Position numbers and translations under genes: made by a program. Under the pieces are notes generated by a model. That model saw nothing but the letters and a program-made list of their open reading frames with translations, was not told the origin of the DNA and ran no database searches. Of a DNA stretch of 64,000 nucleotides, positions 1 to 11,034 are shown one piece after another; the stretch's first letter is position 1; each line of letters opens with the position of its first letter. Origin of the DNA: Excoecaria cochinchinensis (taxonomy: Eukaryota > Streptophyta > Magnoliopsida > Malpighiales > Euphorbiaceae); the NCBI GenBank assembly GCA_947683425.1, contig CANTUQ010000043.1, positions 7,635,501-7,699,500 on the forward strand, given 5' to 3'.

Positions 1-1044
1 ATTGAGATTTAATTGTATAATTTGAAATTGAGGACTTCATTGAATAAGAAAGATTATATAGAATTTAATTATGGATTGTAAATAAATTAAAGGATTAAAA
101 GTTTAGTGAGGGACTAAAGTGAGAATGACCAAGTATATATATATGCATGCAAAATGGGAAAAAGGACACGTAGCTAAAATGAGAATCAGCTGGGAAGCCA
201 ATTTTCGGTGGGAGGTAGCTTAGAAATTTGGAATTCTATTCTTCAACCCTTTCATCCTCACGAAATTGGATTGAGCTTGAACCTAGAATTCTTGTTCTTC
301 TTGCTTCTCATTTTCTTGAACTTAGTTTATTTAGATGGATAGTTAAGCATGTTAGTAGAATTCTGTTAAATTGAGCTCATAAGGGGTAAGACTAATTTCT
401 ATTCTTATCATCTTTTCCTCTCCAATTTAATTGATGAATTGAGGGAATTATGGAGATTAATGAAAAGCTTTGAATGTGTTCATACCAATAGAAATGGAGA
501 ATAAGAATGAGAAAGGAAAAGGGAAGTTATAGAACAGGTTTGGGATTTAAGTTTGCCAATTTGTGTGTGCATAATGATTTGGTTTGATTATAAGGATTGT
601 ACATAGTTAGAAAGGATTCTAGCATGTTAGTGGTTAAGATATTGGTGAGTTAAATTTCTGAATTTGTAGGAAAGCAACTCTATTAATATAGTTGAATTCT
701 AGGTTAATGAAATTTAATGGGCTAGTTTTGGTTGCTAAGTATTTTAAGTTCTTGGTTTTGAATAGTTGGAAGTATTGAACTGATAACTAAGTAGGATAGT
801 AATTACAAGACATAAAATTGAATGATGAATTCTATTTTTATTTTGGAAAAAGGGTATGAATTATGGTATATTTGGTATAATGTTGATTTGAGAATCTTAA
901 GCATATAAATGTTGAGTTGAATGATGAAGTTTGAACACTTATGTGTATTGGTGGCAAGAGGAATGAGGTTGTGATGTTGGTTATGCATTTAGTTTATTTT
1001 GCAAATGGAATTTGAGTTGCCTGTAGATTGAGAATTCTGTATTT

Positions 1045-1465
1045 TTCTAGTTACACGGCGGTTAGAGAATCCTCACTGCAGTGTAATTATATTCTGGATG
1101 AAGAAATTTTCCTATCTTTGGTTTTACACGACGGTCAGGTTTTTCTGCCCATCGTGTAAAAGCATTCTAGATTTCTTATTTTGCTCTTTAATCATTTTAC
1201 ATGGGGGTCAGGGTGTTATGCCCGTCGTGTGGTATGTACGACCACCGTGTACAATAACCTTACTGCCGTGTAAATGCATTTTGTTTAGTATCTTTTGGGA
1301 ATCTTTTAAGATTTGCTTGTTTACATGGCTATCAGAAATGTCTACCTGCAGTGTAACCTGGTCTGTCAGCCGTGTAAGAAATCCTTACAGCCATGTAAAT
1401 AGCTTCTATTTTGAAATTCAAATTTCATGCCATTTACACGATAGGCAGGAATTCTTACACGCCGT
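1045..1465. repeat. CG-rich dyad array in LTR A
   Basis: At least six spaced copies of a motif close to TTACACGGCGGTYAGG and its reverse complement (for example near 1050, 1125, 1195, 1240, 1320, 1370 and 1435). They are arranged as inverted pairs with 15-60 bp between arms. The same core, ACACGGCGGT...ACCGCCGTGT, recurs in the LTR of element I near 50200-50310 and 54170-54270. Confidence 0.75.
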
Positions 1466-2350
1466 GTGACCCCTCTTTTCAATATTTTATATTCTAGATT
1501 TTTATTCAGTTTTGCACACTCGGCTTAACTTGAAATCCTGTATTACTCGTTTAATGATAATATAATGATAATATATGACTGAATGGCCTATAAAATGGAA
1601 TAAATTCTTGATGAGTTATTAATTAATATATTGATTAGTTATATTGTGGGATTTTAAATATTAATTAATATATGAGCAAGACTCTAAAGATTGAAAATAT
1701 ATTGGTATTATGATATTATATGAAATTGATATGTTTATTATCGGATTACTTGAAAGTTTGAACTATTGAGTGCCTGCTAGTTAGTCTAGGCCATGGATAG
1801 ATAGGCATGCCTATAAGCAGCTGCTACTTGAATACTTGTCTGTGAGTATGATTGATTATTTAAAAATATTTCATTCCTTTGGGAACAGCTTGATATGATA
1901 TCTTCCCTTCGGGGATGCTTGACCTTTTTCCTTTAGGAATGCATGTATCTTCCCTTCAGGGATGCTTAATTCGTTACCCGTTATCCACACCCATAGAGTA
2001 GCAGGCAGTTAGATGTTCTGATAACGTCTTGTTCCTAGTGTTTACTCTGAATATATATCAATGTGTGAAAATAAGTACTTTGTATCCGAATCGAAATATC
2101 TCATATTCAGCTACGATTCTGGCTTACATTTTGATTATGCAAGTATTTGAATAATTGTAACAAGCTATGGAGTTTGGAAAATTATTTTGTGCCATTGGGT
2201 TATTTAAATGTTACTTAGCATATGCAATTAATTTTAAGCAAAATTTTATTCTTTGTTATATTTAGATCTTTAAATCCTGTTTATTTAATGACTTACGTAT
2301 GTTTTGCATTAATGATTCATATGAGGAGTCATTCATTATTATTTTTGAAT

Positions 2351-2400
2351 CTCCACTAAGCTTTATGCTTAGCATGGATTTTCTATTAATCTGTGTAGGT
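2351..2400 (+). promoter_or_regulatory. Double stem-loop module, LTR A
   Basis: CCACTAAGC-loop-GCTTAGCATGG followed by a degenerate second stem ending GTGTAGGT. The clearest versions are in H (26389-26436) and G (45488-45534), where the first stem is CTAAGCG/CGCTTAG and the second is ACGGG/CCCGT. The position near the LTR 3' part suggests an R/U5 RNA structure (inference). Confidence 0.6.
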
Positions 2401-2498
2401 TCTGGTGTTTGTCCCGCTCGTTAGGATATCTCTGCAAGGTCGTAAAGCAACATAGGCATAGGCTTTATAGGGAGTTTTTATTGAAGTAGGTTTCTTTT

Positions 2499-3304
2499 TA
2501 GCTTGGAAATTTTGTATTATTATAAGTTCTTTGTATAAGTAGTTTTGTAAATAATGTATATATCATATGTATAAATTTTTGATGTGGTATGTAACTATTA
2601 ACTTTTAAGCTCGAACTCCTGATAATAGTAATGCATGGTTAACCTATATAGTTATGCTTATTTTGATATAAGTTGGTGTATGATTATAGATATCTGTATA
2701 TTTCTAATACTATTATTCTGTTTTTGTGGAAGCCTCCTATAGAACCTTACTATTAGTAGGGGGTGTTACAAATATATATAAGTATATATTTTGGTACGAA
2801 ATTTGTGTATGTTTACATTGCGATTTGAGGGAAGAACATGAGTGTTCAAAATGCAAAACTAGAAGTTGGGATTTCAAATTTCTTACCTCACCATTAGAAT
2901 GACAGACCCTAAACACACCTCCCTGGGCTGAAATCGTGATGCCGAAAAAACATAGGGAAGGCAGCATATGGCAAATACGCGCTGCCATATGAAAGGCATG
3001 TGCGCATGGTCGGTGGCGCACACGCCTGCAAACACATGTCAATAATGATGCATCATTATTAGCAAGTGGCCCAATGGGAGCACGCTATGTAAATGACAGT
3101 GGCCATACCATATGGCGGTAAAGTGTCACCTAGATGCGACGTGGGAGCCAAGTTTCCCAATGTAGGGATGACACATGGATGACAGTGGTCATGCCACATG
3201 TTAGGACACGTGTCAATAATAACATGTCATTATTGACATGTGGCCCTATAAGACAGAGCTATGTGGATAACAGGTGCCATGCCATGCAGCAGTGACATAT
3301 CACC
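2499..3304. repeat. 806-bp tandem duplication, copy 1
   Basis: 2499-2745 (the end of LTR A) recurs at 3305-3553, and 2746-3304 recurs at 20240-20821. The second copy is split by element B. The repeat therefore covers the last 270 bp of the LTR plus about 530 bp of flank. The bases TAG occur at both breakpoints (2499 and 3305). Copy 1 lacks about 20 bp present in copy 2 (around 20250-20272). The non-LTR part holds many CACATG/CACGTG-type words and two 28-bp near-palindromes (3037-3064 and 3211-3238). Confidence 0.85.
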
Positions 3305-3553
3305 TAGCTTGGAAATTTTGTATTATTATAAGTTCTTTGTATAAGTAGTTTTGTAAATAATGTATATATCATATGTATAAATTTTTTATATGTGGTATGT
3401 AACTATTAAATTTTGAGCTCGAACTCCTCATAATAGTAATGCATGGTTAACCTATATAGTTATGCTTATTTTAATATAAGTTAGTGTATGATTATAGATA
3501 TTTGTATATTTCTAATACTATTATTCTATTTTTGTGGAAGCCTCCTATAGAAC
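3305..3553. repeat. Tandem duplication copy 2, left part
   Basis: Near-identical to 2499-2747. It ends in AGAAC (3549-3553), the left target-site duplication of element B. The duplication continues after B from 20235. Confidence 0.85.
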
Positions 3554-5598
3554 TGTAAGCACTATGTCCCGGAGCGGTCCGGATCAGAGGTTACCCTATG
3601 ATGAAATCAATGTCCGAGCCTGTATGAGGGGCTGGATTTGGAGGTTTTAGTCCCGCGTTCCATGAGAAGTGAGGCTTTTTACAATTCTCGGGCAGAGGGG
3701 GAGAAAATAGAGGTTTTTTTCGAGTCAAAAGACTTTTTGTCCTCCATAGACGGCCAGCCCGTCTGTGAAGTCGGCCCGTCGCTTCGAGTCACCAACAGCT
3801 CTAGTTATTTTCCGACGCCCGTCGGAAAATCACCGCCCCTGTCAGAATGCCGCCTAGTTTCCCGGAGCACGCAACCCTTCCGACGCCCGTCGGTGGATGT
3901 GGCAGGGCCGTCGGACGAATCCTTGTGTCAGAAGGATTCTTTCGACGCCCGCCTCTATACACCGACGCCCATCGGTCGTGTCTGGCTATAAAAGCTCCGG
4001 ATTTTCAATTGAAAAGGGGTTGGAAAAATTTTCAGAAGAGGAAACTCTGCCCAATTTCAAGCACATTTTCTCTCTCTTCCAAAAACACTTTTTCTAAAGA
4101 AATCTATTGAATCAAGGATCAAATCAATCAAAGGGAACTAAAAGCTAATTAGTTTTCTTTAGATTTTGACTCCAAAATCGATTTTCTGAGGGATTGAAGG
4201 TGAAATATCTCATTTTCTCTCTTTAATCTTTCATCTTTGCTTCTCGTGGAACGCGCGGGGCTCTAACCGACACAAGAATCTCACCTGAAGCGACTATCTG
4301 AGGGTAAATATTCCGGGTTATTTCTCCATATTTATTTCTCATTTTGTGCAATTTTTTAATATCTATCATTATTTTCTTTTATCTTGACTCCCTTATCTCT
4401 TTTTGGGATAAAATTATTTTTTTGACTTTGAAAAGGTTTTTTTTCTCTCCCTCTCCATTCTGTTTTTTTCGGAGACAGAGGTGACCGACGGGTCATCTTT
4501 ATCACCGACGCCCGTCGGTCACCCATCTACAGACGCCCCTCCTTGAGTGACAAACGGGCATATCGGATACCCGAACCGACGCCCGTCGGTCAAACAAGGA
4601 AGGCCGTCTGTGGGTTCTGTCTCCCTCCTTTTAAACCATTTTTTATCTCCTCCAAGTCTCCTTGACTTCTTATGTGTTAATTTTATGTATATTAACCTCT
4701 CTTAACTTTTTGTGAGTGTATATCGGTCCTCCTGGATTATCCCGAGCTTGAGCGGCTATCTACCATGTTTGGAGGATCTTGTCCGGTTTAGTTTCCTAAT
4801 CCTCTTGTTTCATTTCTTTTATTGATTATCTTATGTATATGGATGTACTCCTTTCATATCCCATTGACGTATAAAAATGACTCAATGGTTTTATATTTAA
4901 TAAAATGAGGTTTACACAAAACAAGGGTCCAATGCCCTATTTCCATCTAAAAAAAGATCATCATAAATAAAAATCCCCAATTTTAATAACGATGCATGTG
5001 AGGACCAAAGTCCTCAAAATAAGCAATATCCCGATTTATGCATGCTTCGCACATTTATAAAAGGGAGTTGTATTCTGCTCCTTGTATTTATTGTAATCTA
5101 TTGCTTTCATTATTTACTTGATCATTTACAGCTTTCCGAATGTGAATAAATGCGCCTTTTAATCAACTGTATAGTGTGGAGAGAGAGCGAATTAATGACA
5201 TTAAAATTTGATCATAAACTAATTGAGGTAGAAATAGATGAGAAATCCCGGACCCAGCTCTGGTCTTTGGGCTCGAGAGGTTAGAGGTTATCCTCCAAAA
5301 TACTTCTTGGGTCACGAGGCTTTAAGCGCTAATCCTAGGCTCTTTAGGGTGAGAAGTTCACCTTCCATGATCCCTCTAGCTGGCCCAAAATGGATACCAA
5401 GCACAGTCTTAGGCTCTCCGAGGCGAGAGTAACTTTCACAATGTTCTATTGGGTGGCGACTCCATGATACCTCCTTGTTGCCCAACATAGACGCACTTGC
5501 AATTTATTTGCAAGCTATCAACGGACCCGCAAATGCCTCGATCGCCCACGTGCGGGCGGTCCGAAAGGGCGGCGCATCGGGATCCGGCGCGCGTCACA
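3554..5598 (+). repeat. 5' LTR of element B
   Basis: 2045 bp, the same length as the 3' LTR at a constant offset of 14636. It contains a dyad array of GACGCCCGTC-type repeats (about 3745-3980), a TATA box (TATAAA, 3987-3992), a second dyad cluster downstream (about 4480-4620), and near its end a small stem CTTGCAA...TTGCAAG (about 5507-5530) also present in D. About half of all LTR-LTR differences fall in the first 500 bp, the CpG-rich part. Small ORFs such as 3638-3991 and 5238-5432 occur in both LTRs and are by-products of LTR sequence. Confidence 0.95.
3745..3992 (+). promoter_or_regulatory. LTR promoter of B: CG dyad array plus TATA box
   Basis: Several copies of AGACGGCCAGCCCGTCTGT and CCGACGCCCGTCGG, whose arms pair around a 2-base centre, precede CTATAAAAG (TATAAA at 3987-3992). 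The 3' LTR has the same layout with TATAAA at 18623-18628. TATA placement defines the likely U3/R border about 30 bp downstream. The same dyad type flanks the internal TATA boxes at 13966 and 14210. Confidence 0.75.
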
Positions 5599-5618
5599 GT
5601 GGCGACTCCACTGGGGAC
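5599..5618 (+). other. Primer-binding site of B (tRNA-Arg type)
   Basis: GTGGCGACTCCACTGGGGAC directly follows the LTR end. TGGCGACTCC-CTGGGGAC is the primer site I know from Ogre/Tat elements, complementary to the 3' end of a tRNA-Arg. It recurs inverted in C (40536-40555) and with small changes in D (58724-58743). Confidence 0.85.
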
Positions 5619-6387
5619 GTTTATGGTTCGAGATTTCAATTCAAAAATACCTCTTTTAACATTTATGATTAAAATTTAATTCATAAATTCGCTTTCTCTC
5701 AAAATTGCATTCGCATATCATTAGAGCCTTAGAATACGCTAGTTTGGTCCCTCTTTTAGCCCCGGTGCGTTCCTGAAGCACCTCCTCATTTTCACTCAAT
5801 TTGGGGAAGTGTTAAGGATAATCACAAGCCCAAGCCACGTACCTTAATGGTATATCAAAATGGTGACCCGATCGGTCGTTACGCTTGTGATGAGCTAGAC
5901 CCGTCGGCAGGGATCATGCTTGGGTAGCCTCAAAGAAACATCTCCCTTTTCCAAAGCTCATGTAATGGCTGTAGTCACTTTCCACAGGTGAAATGAACCT
6001 TAATCTCATGCTTGCTGTATGGATCCTTATGTATTGGATGAGTCCAAATGTCTCGCTTGGTAACCTGGCCAAAGGCTATAATGCCCCGGTAGGGCCATGT
6101 CGAAATTTATGGAGCGTCCGAATACGTGACGATCATTGTCCATCCGCTTGTACATTAGCATAGGAGTGTTATGCTGCCGGTTTTCCGCCGCGCACCATAC
6201 GCGTCCATCGGGTCCCTCGTTGACCCTTGGGCTAATCCCACCTAGGAAAGAGACTGCACGACCACGTGTGTGGGAAAAATAAGGGTGGAAGGACCTACTT
6301 GCTTGCTTGTGCTCTGTAAGTGTTGCATATCACGATCATGCATTATACCTACATTTCATGCATCATTCTAACTTTTGTCCCTGCAGC
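5619..6387 (+). other. 5' leader of B
   Basis: Untranslated leader between primer site and gag. It is alignable by eye with the leaders of D (58744-59510) and C (39660-40535, inverted). Shared blocks include CCCCGGTGCGTTC, GAAGTGTTAAGGATAATCAC, GATGAGCTAGACCCG and TTTTCCGCCG. Conservation of a noncoding leader among diverged elements suggests packaging or translation signals. I see no ORF1 of the Ogre kind here. Confidence 0.7.
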
Positions 6388-8236
6388 CATCATAGATCTG
6401 CCCAGGTGGACTAGATCACCAACCGGGCGACTGATCCGAGTTCTTACTCCCGAGCTGTCAGATAGAGAGGGTCTACCGAAAATTTTATCAGGAATCAGTG
6501 GTACAGTATCCCAGATGGCAAACTCGCCCAGGGGGGAAGATGCCACTAGGACCATGATTGCGGAAGAAGTGGGCCGCCGTTTTGAGGAATTCGAGGGAAG
6601 GATGATGAATATGTTGACCGCCTTGGCACAGTAGAATGCTCCACAGAATCCTCCTCCTCCTCCAGTGAGATAGAATGAGCCTGAAGAAGAAAGGGTCGAA
6701 AGGCGAGAAGAGCCCATTAGGCCGCCGCCGGTAGAGTTAAGATCAGTGGCCTCGGGAGAGTTGAGAAGAAGGCCAGTGTTGAGAATTGATGACGATAGAG
6801 ATATCGAGGATGATAGGTTGAGCATGGCCTCTGAGAAGGGGAAGGCGCCTCAAGCTGATGACTTTATTCTAAAGAAGATGGAAGAGAGGTTCGAGGCTAT
6901 GGCTCGTATGATAGGCAGAACCCATGGGATGAATCCGGAGGATAAGGAGTTGGACGGAGAGGACCCGATCCCTTATAACTTCAAAATGCCAGACGTGCCG
7001 AAGTTTGATGGTACTTCTGACCCCACTGCACATGTGAAGCAATATTCTCTGGTCATGAAAGGGATCACATTGTCCAAGAAGCAGAAAGTGGAATACTTTT
7101 GTCTGAGTCTGACCTCCCATGCCGTAGACTGGTATCATGGCCTTGACCGCCGCACTAAAGAAGATTGGGATCTTCTCACTGAGGAGTTTCTGAAGCAGTA
7201 TGACTGTAATACCAGAATGGAGGTGACTCTGAAAGATCTTGAGCTACTTCAGCAGAAGACTGGGGAGTCTTTCCATGATTATCTTACCCGATGGCGGAAC
7301 CGAGTAATGGAGATGCGCCGGAAGCCTGACACCCAGGATCAGATTCGTCTTTTCATTAAGAACGCAAGCCCGTACTTAAAGGAGGGATTATGGATGAAGG
7401 GGTTGAAGGACTGGGAGTCTCTCAAAGATATAGCCATCGAAGAGGAGGGAGAGTTCTTAACTCGGAAAGCTAACAATGACAATTTCGCCAAAAGGGCTAA
7501 CCCCGGTCAAGGAACCAGCAGGCCGGCGGGTCCCAGTAACAGCACTAGAAGAATGGGTGAAGTGTCTGCTACTGAGGTAACCACCCAGAGGAAGTTTTCG
7601 AACTTGGGGAGACCATTATCCTTGGTTCTGAGGAGGTTGATGAAGGAGGGAAAATTGCACCCTCTGGCTCCTAGGCCAGCTGCGACACAAGGGAAACCAG
7701 GACATAAGGATAATGAATTCTGTGCATTCCACCAGCACTCAGGACATATCACTGATAAATGCAAGGCGCTCCGGCACTCTATCCAAGACTTGATTGATAG
7801 CAAGCAGATCTCTGACCCTGAGAAGAGATAAACTGAGAAGAAGCCCGGTTACAATGCCGTACCACCGCCCGTGTTTATGATCCAATCTAACCTACCAGAG
7901 TGGTACATGCTACAAGATCTGTATGGGAGTGAGAAGTTCGCTGCTGGTGATTCCGAGGATAGAAAGGAGAAAGCAGTTGTGGGGACCCTTGATTGCTGGT
8001 CTAGCAGTGAAAGCGGTGGGGAAGCCGAGGATGAAGAAGGGATGAACCTTAATTTGTGGGGCTTCGATGAAGACGAAGGAGAGATAAGGGCTGTGACGAG
8101 GAGTGGAAGGGTGATCCCCGAGATTACGAAGCTACCTGAGCCGGTACAGCCATCAGCAGAGAAAGAGCCAGAGGAGGGACAGATTGTCAGACAGTTGAAG
8201 AAAACCGCGGCTCAGATATCCATCTGGGATCTGTTA
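6388..8236 (+). pseudogene. Gag of element B, stop-broken
   Basis: One forward frame, interrupted by TAG at 6632 and 6671 and TAA at 7829. A plausible start is the ATG at about 6515. The N-terminal part is predicted helical. The retrotransposon gag core runs from about 6985 to 7480 (KMPDVPKFDGTSDPTAHVKQ, VDWYHGLDRR, QYDCNTRMEVTLKDLELLQQ). A CX2HX4HX4C zinc-finger-like motif (CAFHQHSGHITDKC) lies near 7720-7760. The frame continues as acidic sequence (7871-8242) to SIWDLL, which in intact Tat elements leads into protease; here it ends abruptly. Gag would form the virus-like particle and bind genomic RNA. C and D carry homologous gags with the same zinc motif. Confidence 0.85.
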
Positions 8237-8238
8237 AT

Positions 8239-9183
8239 ATGATGAAGAAGATGCATTATCTCCCCGGGGCTGGATTGGGCAGAAACTCCCAGGGATTGCA
8301 GACCGCAATCACCACTCGAGGGCAGAAGAACCGGAAAGGCCTGGGGTATAGAGGTGGCTTCGGCAAGAAGAGGGTGGCAGACAAGATCCCCCACATTTCA
8401 GAGAGCTTTGTGCCAGTATCCTCAGTTTGTGCGTATACTGGTGAAGATGAGCTGCAATGGGTAGAGGGGAAGATTATCCCTGGCTTCAAGATTTTTAATG
8501 ATGTGTATGACTGGCATGTCGGGTTCGTCAAGACTGCTGAAGACTTTTGGGATGAGGAAGTCATGACTCAGGGTATCACTTGGGACAAGTGCGAGCTTGA
8601 GGAGGTCGTTACTGAAAAGATGGTAACTGCCAGGCTGAAAGGGAAGGAGAAGATAGCAGAGTTAGGGCTGAAAGTTGAAGATTTGAGGATTTCCCCCTAC
8701 GTACCTGAAGGGCCTTTGCTAAATGAGAAAGTTAGTGAGCAAGCTGCAACAGCATCAACTTCGGGAGCGGCGGAAGAAGACTCTAGCCTAGATTGTCTTT
8801 TTATTCCAGAACTCTTTTATGATGTAAATGATAACTATAATATTATTAATAAGATAAACAATTTCACTTATTTGTGCGATGTTTCTAATGATTTCAACAT
8901 GCATGAACATGATCATATTCCATCAATTTTTGACATTGACTCCACTGGCACAACGCCTTTTAATCTTGGAACCTCGGAAAATCCGAGAGAAATTCTAATA
9001 GCATCAGACATAACTCCTGAGGAGAGAAAAAATTTTGACAGAATAATAAGAAAACATGAAAAAGTCTTTGCCTGGACCTACGAGGACATGCCGGGGATTG
9101 ACCGAGACGTCGCGGAGCATGCCATCCCGACTTACCCAGATTGCAAGCCTGTGAAGCAGAAGTTAAGAAGGCTAAGACCAGAA
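8239..9183 (+). pseudogene. Pol N-terminal part of B, protease missing
   Basis: A different frame from gag opens here and then stays in phase to 12207. It begins MMKKMHYLPGAGLGRN, a segment that in Tat/Ogre elements follows protease. No D-S/T-G protease motif occurs between SIWDLL (ends about 8236) and this point, so the protease region appears deleted together with the frame change. The linker ends in the pre-RT region (NLGTSENPREILIASDITPE, then VFAWTYEDMPGID) and is broken by TAG at 9184-9186, where relatives have tryptophan. Short homologues of the pre-RT block survive in C (37947-38141) and D (about 61290-61440). Confidence 0.8.
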
Positions 9184-9186
9184 TAG

Positions 9187-10470
9187 GCTGACAAGGTTAA
9201 GGAGGAAATTCGACAGCAGATTGAAGCCAAGTTCCTCGTGGAAGTCCAGTATCCTACATGGCTGGCAAATGTGGTCCCTGTAGCAAAGAAGAACGGAAAG
9301 GTCAGGGTGTGTGTGGATTATCGAGATCTTAACAAAGCTTGCCCTAAAGATGATTTTCCACTACCCCATATTGATGTATTGATAGACAGTGCCGCCAATT
9401 GCGCGATGTACAGCTTTGGGGACGGTTATGTGGGCTACAACCAGATCCTGAACAAGATAGCTGACCGGGTTAAAACTGCTTTTATCACAGAGTGGGGCAC
9501 CTATGCCTATCGGGTCATGCCTTTCGGCCTGAAGAATGCAGGGGCCACATACCAGAGGATGGCGACCAAGATCTTAAGTGACCTGATTCATAAAGAAGTG
9601 GAGGTGTATGTCGATGACATGATGGTCAAATCAGCCACCCGAGAGGGACACTTTGAAGCTCTAGAGAAGTTCTTCACCAGGATCGATAAGTATAATATGC
9701 GACTTAACCCCAAGAAGTGCATTTTCGGAGTGACTTCAGGAAAGCTGTTGGGACATGTCGTCAGCCAGAGGGGGATAGAAATTGACCCAAACAAGGTGAA
9801 AGCTATCAGAGAGATGCTTATGCCACAAAAAGAGAAGGATGTAAAGAGTTTCCTGGGCAAGCTGCAGTATGTTAGCCGGTTTATTGCCAAGCTCACTTCG
9901 ATATGCGAACCTGTTTTCAAGCTGCTTAGAAAGAATCAGCCCGTAGTCTGGAACGAAGACTGCCAAAGAGCCTTTGATAATATTAGGGAATATCTGTTAA
10001 ATCCGCCAGTGCTAAGGCCTCCATAACCTGTCAAACCGCTTATTCTGTACCTGGCAGTAGAAGACAATTCAGTGGGCGCCATGATGGCTCAAGAGGATGA
10101 ATTTGGGGTGGAGTTTGCAATTTATTACCTCAGCAAGAAGTTCCTGGCTTATGAAATAAAATATGCTGAAGTAGAGAAGATCTGCCTCGCAGTGATTTGG
10201 GCATCAAAGAAGCTGAGGCATTACTTCCACTCATACAAAGTTCAGGCAGTAGCCAAGCAAAATCCGTTAAGATATTTGTAGGAGGCACCGTCTTTGCTTG
10301 GAAAGATGGGGAGGTGGCTGCTCTTGCTACAAGAGTTTGATGTGCAATACATCACCCGCAAGACTATTAAGGGGCGAGTTGTAGCCGAATTTCTTGCTGA
10401 ACATCCTATCCAAGGGGACACCCCCGAGTTTACCTTTCCTGACGAGAGCATAGGCACGATTTCTGTTTAG
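9187..10470 (+). pseudogene. Reverse transcriptase and RNase H of B
   Basis: RT spans about 9190-10020, with VCVDYRDLNKACPKDDFPLP, the VMPFGLKNAGATYQR block and the catalytic YVDD at 9607-9618. Gypsy-type RNase H follows (LILYLAVEDNSVGAMMAQED, YYLSKKFL, EVEKICLAVIWASKKLRHY). Stops at 10024 (TAA), 10279 (TAG) and 10468 (TAG) break the frame, but there is no frameshift. The RT active site is otherwise present. The enzyme would copy element RNA to cDNA in the particle. The motif usually read SFMDGFSGYNQI is SFGDGYVGYNQI here. Confidence 0.9.
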
Positions 10471-10860
10471 GGATGGCAGTTGCACTTTGACGGGGCAGTG
10501 AATAACAAAGGAGCCGGAGTCGGGATCATCTTGACAACCCCAGATAATGAAAAACTTCCTCTTCCTAAGAAGATGAGATACAAAGCAACCAACAATGAAG
10601 CTGAATACGAAGCGTGCACCTTCGGGTTAGAAGCTCTAGCTGTGTTGGGGGCAAGGAATGTAGAGGTATTTGGTGACTCGTCCTTGGTAATAAACTAGAT
10701 CCGAGGTGAGTGGGCTGTAAAAGAAGAATGACTGGTCCCCTATGTTCAATATCTGAAGGGGATGTGTGGGCAGTTTGAGACTTGCACTTTCCAATTTGTG
10801 CCCAGAGATGAGAACCGTCTGGCTGATGCGTTGGCAACCTTAGTGTCAATGTGGGATAAC
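10471..10860 (+). pseudogene. Archaeal-type second RNase H (aRNH) of B
   Basis: HFDGAVNNKGAGVGIIL, then NNEAEYEACTFGLEAL and VFGDSSLVIN: the D, E and D residues expected of an archaeal/plant-type RNase H1 fold, placed after the standard RNase H. A second RNase H of this kind is a known diagnostic feature of the Tat lineage. Stops TAG 10696 and TGA 10729 break it; the downstream part (VPRDENRLADALATL) is still recognisable. It is thought to improve removal of RNA from the hybrid during replication (family knowledge). Confidence 0.85.
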
Positions 10861-11034
10861 CCTGAAGGAGTGGCTATGAAGCCGGTGCTAATTTCGAGCT
10901 CTGATAAGCCTACTTTTGAAACCGAGCCTGTAATGGAAGTAGAGGCATCAGATGGGAAGCCATGGTGCTTTGATATCATGAATTACTTGGAAAACAATAA
11001 ATTTCCAGAGGAAGCCACTGAAAAAGACTAGAGG

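Larger units (their letters stand above)
1..2770 (+). mobile_element. LTR family A, 3' part of a Ty3/gypsy-type LTR
   Basis: AT-rich sequence ending in the LTR terminus GGGGTGTTACA at 2760-2770. The left end lies outside the window. No primer-binding site follows the terminus, so this is a solo LTR or a 3' LTR, plus-oriented. It carries, in order, a CG-rich dyad array (about 1045-1465), the GGCATGCC module (about 1765-1840) and a double stem-loop (2351-2400). That is the same order as in the LTRs of element H and of E, G, I and J. I infer a Tekay-like element from those modules; no protein confirms it. Apparent ORFs such as 1098-1469 run through the dyad array and are not believed. Confidence 0.75.

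Noticed and set aside
1098..1469. 123-residue plus-strand ORF in LTR A
   Set aside because: Runs through the CG dyad array; cysteine- and serine-rich without domain features.
5238..5432. Small LTR ORF, repeated at 19874-20068
   Set aside because: Same in both LTRs because the LTRs are near-identical; no known protein and no domain seen.
8239..9183. Ogre-type intron between protease and RT
   Set aside because: The frame is open from 8239 to 9183 and in phase with RT; I saw no convincing donor/acceptor pair that would improve the reading frame.
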